Assembly (NCBI GenBank): GCA_017614625.1
Contig: JAGABK010000006.1
Span: 1 to 7,319, forward strand
From: Spirochaetales bacterium
GTDB taxonomy: Bacteria; Spirochaetota; Spirochaetia; Sphaerochaetales; Sphaerochaetaceae
Direction: 5' to 3'
DNA: 7,319 bases
In this document: positions 4,430-7,319 of the stretch, one piece after another
How the letters are laid out: each line of letters starts with the position of its first letter
Position numbering within the stretch: position 1 is the first letter of the stretch
Translations under genes and position numbers: made by a program
Notes under the pieces: generated by a model
Seen by the model: the letters and a program-made list of their open reading frames with translations, nothing else
Databases searched by the model: none
Told to the model about the DNA's origin: nothing

Positions 4430-6343
4430 ATGCAGCTTTCCGACTTTGCATACCAGTTCCAGTTCGAACTCTGCTCGCTGATCTTTCTTGTCTGCGTCAC
4501 TGTTCACTATGCCTCTGCGAAGCGATTCCCCACAACTGCGAACAATTTCTTTTCGCTGATTCTGATATTCGCTCTTCTGGATATGACGGTGAATATCGCC
4601 GGATGCGTCACCCTTGAATTCGCAGACATGGTACCCGTCTGGGTGAACTATCTGCTGAACGGGCTGTTCTACGGGCTGCAGTCGATTCTGCCGCTTCTGG
4701 CCTGCGTCTATGTCATCAATGACGTGGGTCTGAATTTCATGAAGACCAGGAGTCTGTTTCTGATATTCCTGCCGGCGGCATTGTTTCTGGGCATTCTGCT
4801 GATCAACCCGTTTACAGGGCTGGTGTTCTCTATCGGAACGGATAGGGGGAGCAGGGTTTTCATCTACGGGCCGCTGCATTTCCTCATCTATGCCAGCGTT
4901 GCAATCTATCTCATCATACTTGTCACCATAGCAATCATCTACAGAAGGAAGCTGACCGGAAAGCAGGTGGCGGCGATTCTGAGCTTTTCGATAATCATTC
5001 CGATTACAACGGTCATCCAGATGAATTATCCGAGTCTGGTCCTGACCGGAACCGGCATCACCATTGCAATCGTTCTCTGGGACCTCGCTCTCCAGAACCC
5101 GGAGACAATGCTGGACGATGATACCGGGGCATTCAATTCCAATGCCCTTCTTTTCTTCCTTGTCGGAGAACTGGGGCGCAGGCAGGTCCATGCCACCGTC
5201 GTGAACGTGGACGGGCTGTCTTCATTGGAAAGAGGCTCCGGGACCCTTGCTAACAGGACTCTGCTGAGGGAAGTCGGTGCTTTCTTCGAAGGCATCCAGA
5301 GCAAGAAGAACTGGTTCTTCAGGGACTCGAGGAACCGCTTCTGGATAATCTCCAAGAGCAGGGCCGAGTTGGAAGGGGTTTCCGTAAAGATCGCCAACAG
5401 GTTCAAAAACACCTGGGACGTTGCGGGAATCAGCGTGGATCTGATGGCAAGGATACTGGTCGCAAGCACGAACATCCACTCGAATCTCTCCCCGCCCGAA
5501 TTCGTTTCCATAGTCAACGATGCCCTGAATGCCGAGAATGTCTTCAACAACCAGATAATCCGGCTCGATATCGACTCGTCGCTGCTTGCAAAGTACAGAC
5601 GCCAGCAGATTATAGACGAGTCCATGCGCCGCTCGGTGAAGACCAACGAGGGCCTCTATATCTGCTTCCAGCCGATAGTCTCCTCTGCGGGGGAAAACGT
5701 AAATGCGGCTGAGGTCCTGCTCCGCTTCAACGACCCGAACCTCGGTCCTGTCTCGCCTGCTGAGTTCATTCCGGTCATAGAGAAGAGGGGCCTTGCGCTG
5801 TTCATAGACTCCTTCGTCGTGGAAGAGGCCTGCAGGTTCCTGGAAAAGCACCCGGAAGTCCACATGCTGCACGTGAACCTTTCAGCCACGGAGTTCTTCC
5901 ACAATCCGGTCAAGAGAATCTCCGAAATCGTGAAGAGCCATAATGTGGAACCCAAGAAGATCTGCTTTGAAATCACCGAGTCCTCGGCAGCCAGGAATCC
6001 GGAGTTCCTCAGTTCGTTCATGAATCAGATGATAGAACAGGGCTTCTCGTTCGCCCTGGATGATTACGGCACCGGTTATTCCAATGTCATTCAGGTCCTG
6101 AGCATGCCGTTCAGAGTGGTCAAGCTGGACAAGGTCCTTCTGAGCGAAGGCCAGAAGAGCAGAAGCTTCCTTGAGAATTCCATCCGCATGTTCCGCGATC
6201 TGGACATGACCTGTGTAGTCGAGGGTATTGAAACAGAGGAACAGCTTAAGGTGGTCACATCCCTCGGGAGTGTCTGGATGCAGGGCTATCTGTTTTCTCC
6301 TCCGCTTGAGGAGAAGGCATATCTGGAATTCATAAACAGGTAG
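4430..6343 (+). CDS. Membrane-bound EAL-domain c-di-GMP phosphodiesterase with degenerate GGDEF domain
   Basis: A 637-residue signalling protein. Residues ~14-220 hold about seven hydrophobic segments (near 14-30, 40-60, 70-96, 108-126, 147-170, 178-198, 203-220), an uncharacterised membrane sensor. Residues ~228-385 resemble a GGDEF domain by position (DDDTGAFNSNALLF at its start) but the GGDEF signature is replaced by about SRNRF (300-304), so it should not make c-di-GMP. Residues ~405-637 are an EAL domain: E428 in EVL, N483 (VNLS), E514 (FEITES), D544-D545 (ALDDYGTGYS), K565 (VKLDK), E598 (VVEGIET) and Q618 (MQGYLFSPP). All usual metal and catalytic residues are present, so hydrolysis of c-di-GMP to pGpG is likely. 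An in-frame TAA at 4418-4420 limits any upstream start, and the first membrane segment begins soon after residue 1, so ATG 4430 is best. The HAD gene follows after 5 nt, suggesting an operon. Substrate and activation signal are unknown. Confidence 0.9.
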   Translation: MQLSDFAYQFQFELCSLIFLVCVTVHYASAKRFPTTANNFFSLILIFALLDMTVNIAGCVTLEFADMVPVWVNYLLNGLFYGLQSILPLLACVYVINDVGLNFMKTRSLFLIFLPAALFLGILLINPFTGLVFSIGTDRGSRVFIYGPLHFLIYASVAIYLIILVTIAIIYRRKLTGKQVAAILSFSIIIPITTVIQMNYPSLVLTGTGITIAIVLWDLALQNPETMLDDDTGAFNSNALLFFLVGELGRRQVHATVVNVDGLSSLERGSGTLANRTLLREVGAFFEGIQSKKNWFFRDSRNRFWIISKSRAELEGVSVKIANRFKNTWDVAGISVDLMARILVASTNIHSNLSPPEFVSIVNDALNAENVFNNQIIRLDIDSSLLAKYRRQQIIDESMRRSVKTNEGLYICFQPIVSSAGENVNAAEVLLRFNDPNLGPVSPAEFIPVIEKRGLALFIDSFVVEEACRFLEKHPEVHMLHVNLSATEFFHNPVKRISEIVKSHNVEPKKICFEITESSAARNPEFLSSFMNQMIEQGFSFALDDYGTGYSNVIQVLSMPFRVVKLDKVLLSEGQKSRSFLENSIRMFRDLDMTCVVEGIETEEQLKVVTSLGSVWMQGYLFSPPLEEKAYLEFINR

Positions 6344-6348
6344 CCGCC

Positions 6349-7194
6349 ATGTCCAGAGAATTCTCCAGGGAAAGCATCAGAATAGCAGCCTTCGATCTGG
6401 ACGGCACCGTCCTGAACGGAAGCCTCATGTCGGAAGCTGTCGGAAATGCCCTCGAAAAGCTCAGCCGATCCGGTGTTGCGGTGGCGGTCTCCACGGGCAG
6501 GGACATATCCCAGATCCCCCGGAACGTGCTTTCCCGGTTCAACTATCGTGTAACCACCAACGGTTCAAGCGTTACCGACTGCGACGGAAACGTCCTCAGG
6601 GACCATCCCATCGATTCCGAAACCGCAATAAAAGCAGTAAGCATCATACGCAAGTGCCACGGGACGTGCAGCGTCTATCTCAACGGTTTCGTGGTCGGAA
6701 CCCCGCTTTTTCTCCTGAGATTGCTCAAACGCACCAACTATCTTGCCAAGTCCCACCGGACGGCCACCCGCGATGTGCGCAACAACCGCATTGTCCTGTC
6801 CATCGAGGGCTTTCTCCGCCGTAAGGCCTCCGGGGTCTACAAGATCCAGACCTTCTTCAAGAATCAGGCCGATGCCCTGAAGGCTGCAGACCTTCTCCGG
6901 GAATCCTGCCCGCTGAATCCCATTGTCATGGAAGACAACTCGATGGAAACCACATGCGAGGGCGTGACCAAGGCTCACGGACTTCTGGAACTCTGTTCGG
7001 TCCTCGGCTGTGATGCAAGCGGCATCATTGCCTTCGGCGACAGCGCCAACGATCTGGAGATGCTCAGGACCGCAGGTTTTTCCGTAGGCATGGGCAACGC
7101 CGAGCAGTGCGTGAAGGCGGAGGCTGACTATATAACGGACCCCGTCTCGGAGGACGGGGTCGCGAATGCAATCAACAGGTTGTTCGGATTCTGA
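6349..7194 (+). CDS. HAD-superfamily hydrolase, Cof-type (subfamily IIB) phosphatase
   Basis: The 281-residue soluble protein has all four HAD motifs: motif I DLDGT with nucleophile D16 and acid/base D18, motif II STGR with T49, motif III K208 (GVTKAHGL), and motif IV GDSANDLEM with D231 and D235. The cap inserted between motifs II and III (about residues 80-195) is what places it in the Cof/IIB group, which typically dephosphorylates sugar phosphates, nucleotides or flavin precursors. The substrate cannot be read from sequence. Motif IV and the following GMGNA and DYIT segments match Cof proteins. It starts 5 nt after the EAL stop with only a weak AGG (6338-6340) upstream, so translation probably depends on ribosomes arriving from the EAL gene. 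Its stop abuts the stop of a convergent gene, and a strong hairpin lies in its last codons. Confidence 0.92.
   Translation: MSREFSRESIRIAAFDLDGTVLNGSLMSEAVGNALEKLSRSGVAVAVSTGRDISQIPRNVLSRFNYRVTTNGSSVTDCDGNVLRDHPIDSETAIKAVSIIRKCHGTCSVYLNGFVVGTPLFLLRLLKRTNYLAKSHRTATRDVRNNRIVLSIEGFLRRKASGVYKIQTFFKNQADALKAADLLRESCPLNPIVMEDNSMETTCEGVTKAHGLLELCSVLGCDASGIIAFGDSANDLEMLRTAGFSVGMGNAEQCVKAEADYITDPVSEDGVANAINRLFGF
7138..7161. terminator. Strong hairpin in the HAD 3' end; possible terminator for the convergent gene
   Basis: GACCCCGTC (7138-7146) pairs perfectly with GACGGGGTC (7153-7161): nine pairs, seven of them G-C, around a 6-base loop. It lies inside the HAD coding region, about 30 nt before its stop. 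For minus-strand transcription it comes about 34 nt after the convergent gene's stop and is followed by CGTTATATAG, a poor but partly U-rich tail. With no intergenic base between the two genes, a terminator would have to sit inside coding sequence. It may also be a chance effect of GC-rich codons. Confidence 0.35.
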
Positions 7195-7319
7195 TCAGGC
7201 TCTGAAGAAAACCTTTCCGTTTCCCTTTATCTGACCTTCCCTTTCAAGTGCATGGAGAACCGAGTTCATCATCGGGTCCTTGGACTGTTCTTCGGAAAGC
7301 TCGAACCTGCCGTCCTTGG
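7195..7319 (-). CDS. C-terminal end of an unidentified protein (partial, continues past the right edge)
   Basis: The minus strand is open from the right edge to a TGA at 7197-7195, giving 40 residues. Codon use (AAG, GAC, GGA, AGG) fits the neighbouring genes, and the tail-to-tail arrangement with the HAD stop at 7194 fits a real gene end. The segment MMNSVLHALEREGQIKGNG, followed by KVFFRA, has the helix-then-beta-hairpin look of a small winged-helix end. This is only an impression from 40 residues, and I do not recognise the family. Confidence 0.6.
   Translation of the reverse strand, partial: KDGRFELSEEQSKDPMMNSVLHALEREGQIKGNGKVFFRA

Noticed and set aside
1..7319. CRISPR array, tRNA or rRNA genes, insertion sequences, attachment sites.
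   Set aside because: No regularly spaced repeats, tRNA-like cloverleaf, transposase frame or flanking direct repeats were seen.

Overview
The window looks like ordinary bacterial chromosome, probably from an uncultured, metagenome-derived anaerobe. It has canonical sigma70-type promoter boxes, a strong AGGAGG ribosome binding site, a 7TM/GGDEF/EAL signalling protein and a Cof-type HAD phosphatase. These argue for a bacterium and against a typical gut Bacteroidales. I cannot fix the phylum; a spirochaete or a Firmicute is a guess. Most of the window has moderate GC and uses AGG/AGA, GGA and ATA codons freely. The first ~1.1 kb is much more GC-rich.

Left side (1-3103, minus strand): carA and carB, the two subunits of carbamoyl-phosphate synthetase, overlap by one base (TGATG) and feed pyrimidine and arginine synthesis. 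carB runs off the left edge. Its reading frame is intact, but codon usage changes abruptly near 1106-1118, inside the near-invariant E-M-N-P-R-V-S-R-S-S segment. This is either a chimeric assembly joint or a homologous-recombination mosaic.

Centre (3104-3344): the carA/metK divergent intergenic region. It holds a cluster of GCAAC repeats with a 14-bp perfect palindrome, a good sigma70 promoter reading right (TTTACA, 17 bp, TATAGT), and then a leader that matches the SAM-II (SAM_alpha/SAM-V-like) riboswitch core: a five-pair P1, the GATTTAAC loop, TTGC, and a downstream AGCTAAA that runs straight into the AGGAGG Shine-Dalgarno of metK. The arrangement suggests that S-adenosylmethionine shuts off translation of the enzyme that makes it.

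Right side (3345-7194, plus strand): metK, a short and divergent methionine adenosyltransferase; then a membrane EAL phosphodiesterase with a degenerate GGDEF domain, whose start codon sits 8 nt after a perfect TATAAT box (possibly leaderless); then, 5 nt further on, a HAD-superfamily Cof-like hydrolase. At the right edge the last 40 codons of an unidentified minus-strand gene end directly against the HAD stop codon with no intergenic base. A 9-bp hairpin inside the HAD 3' end may act as a terminator for that convergent gene.

The most interesting items are the SAM-II-like riboswitch in front of a non-standard metK, and the composition break in carB, which should be resolved before carB is used for any phylogenetic or functional inference.
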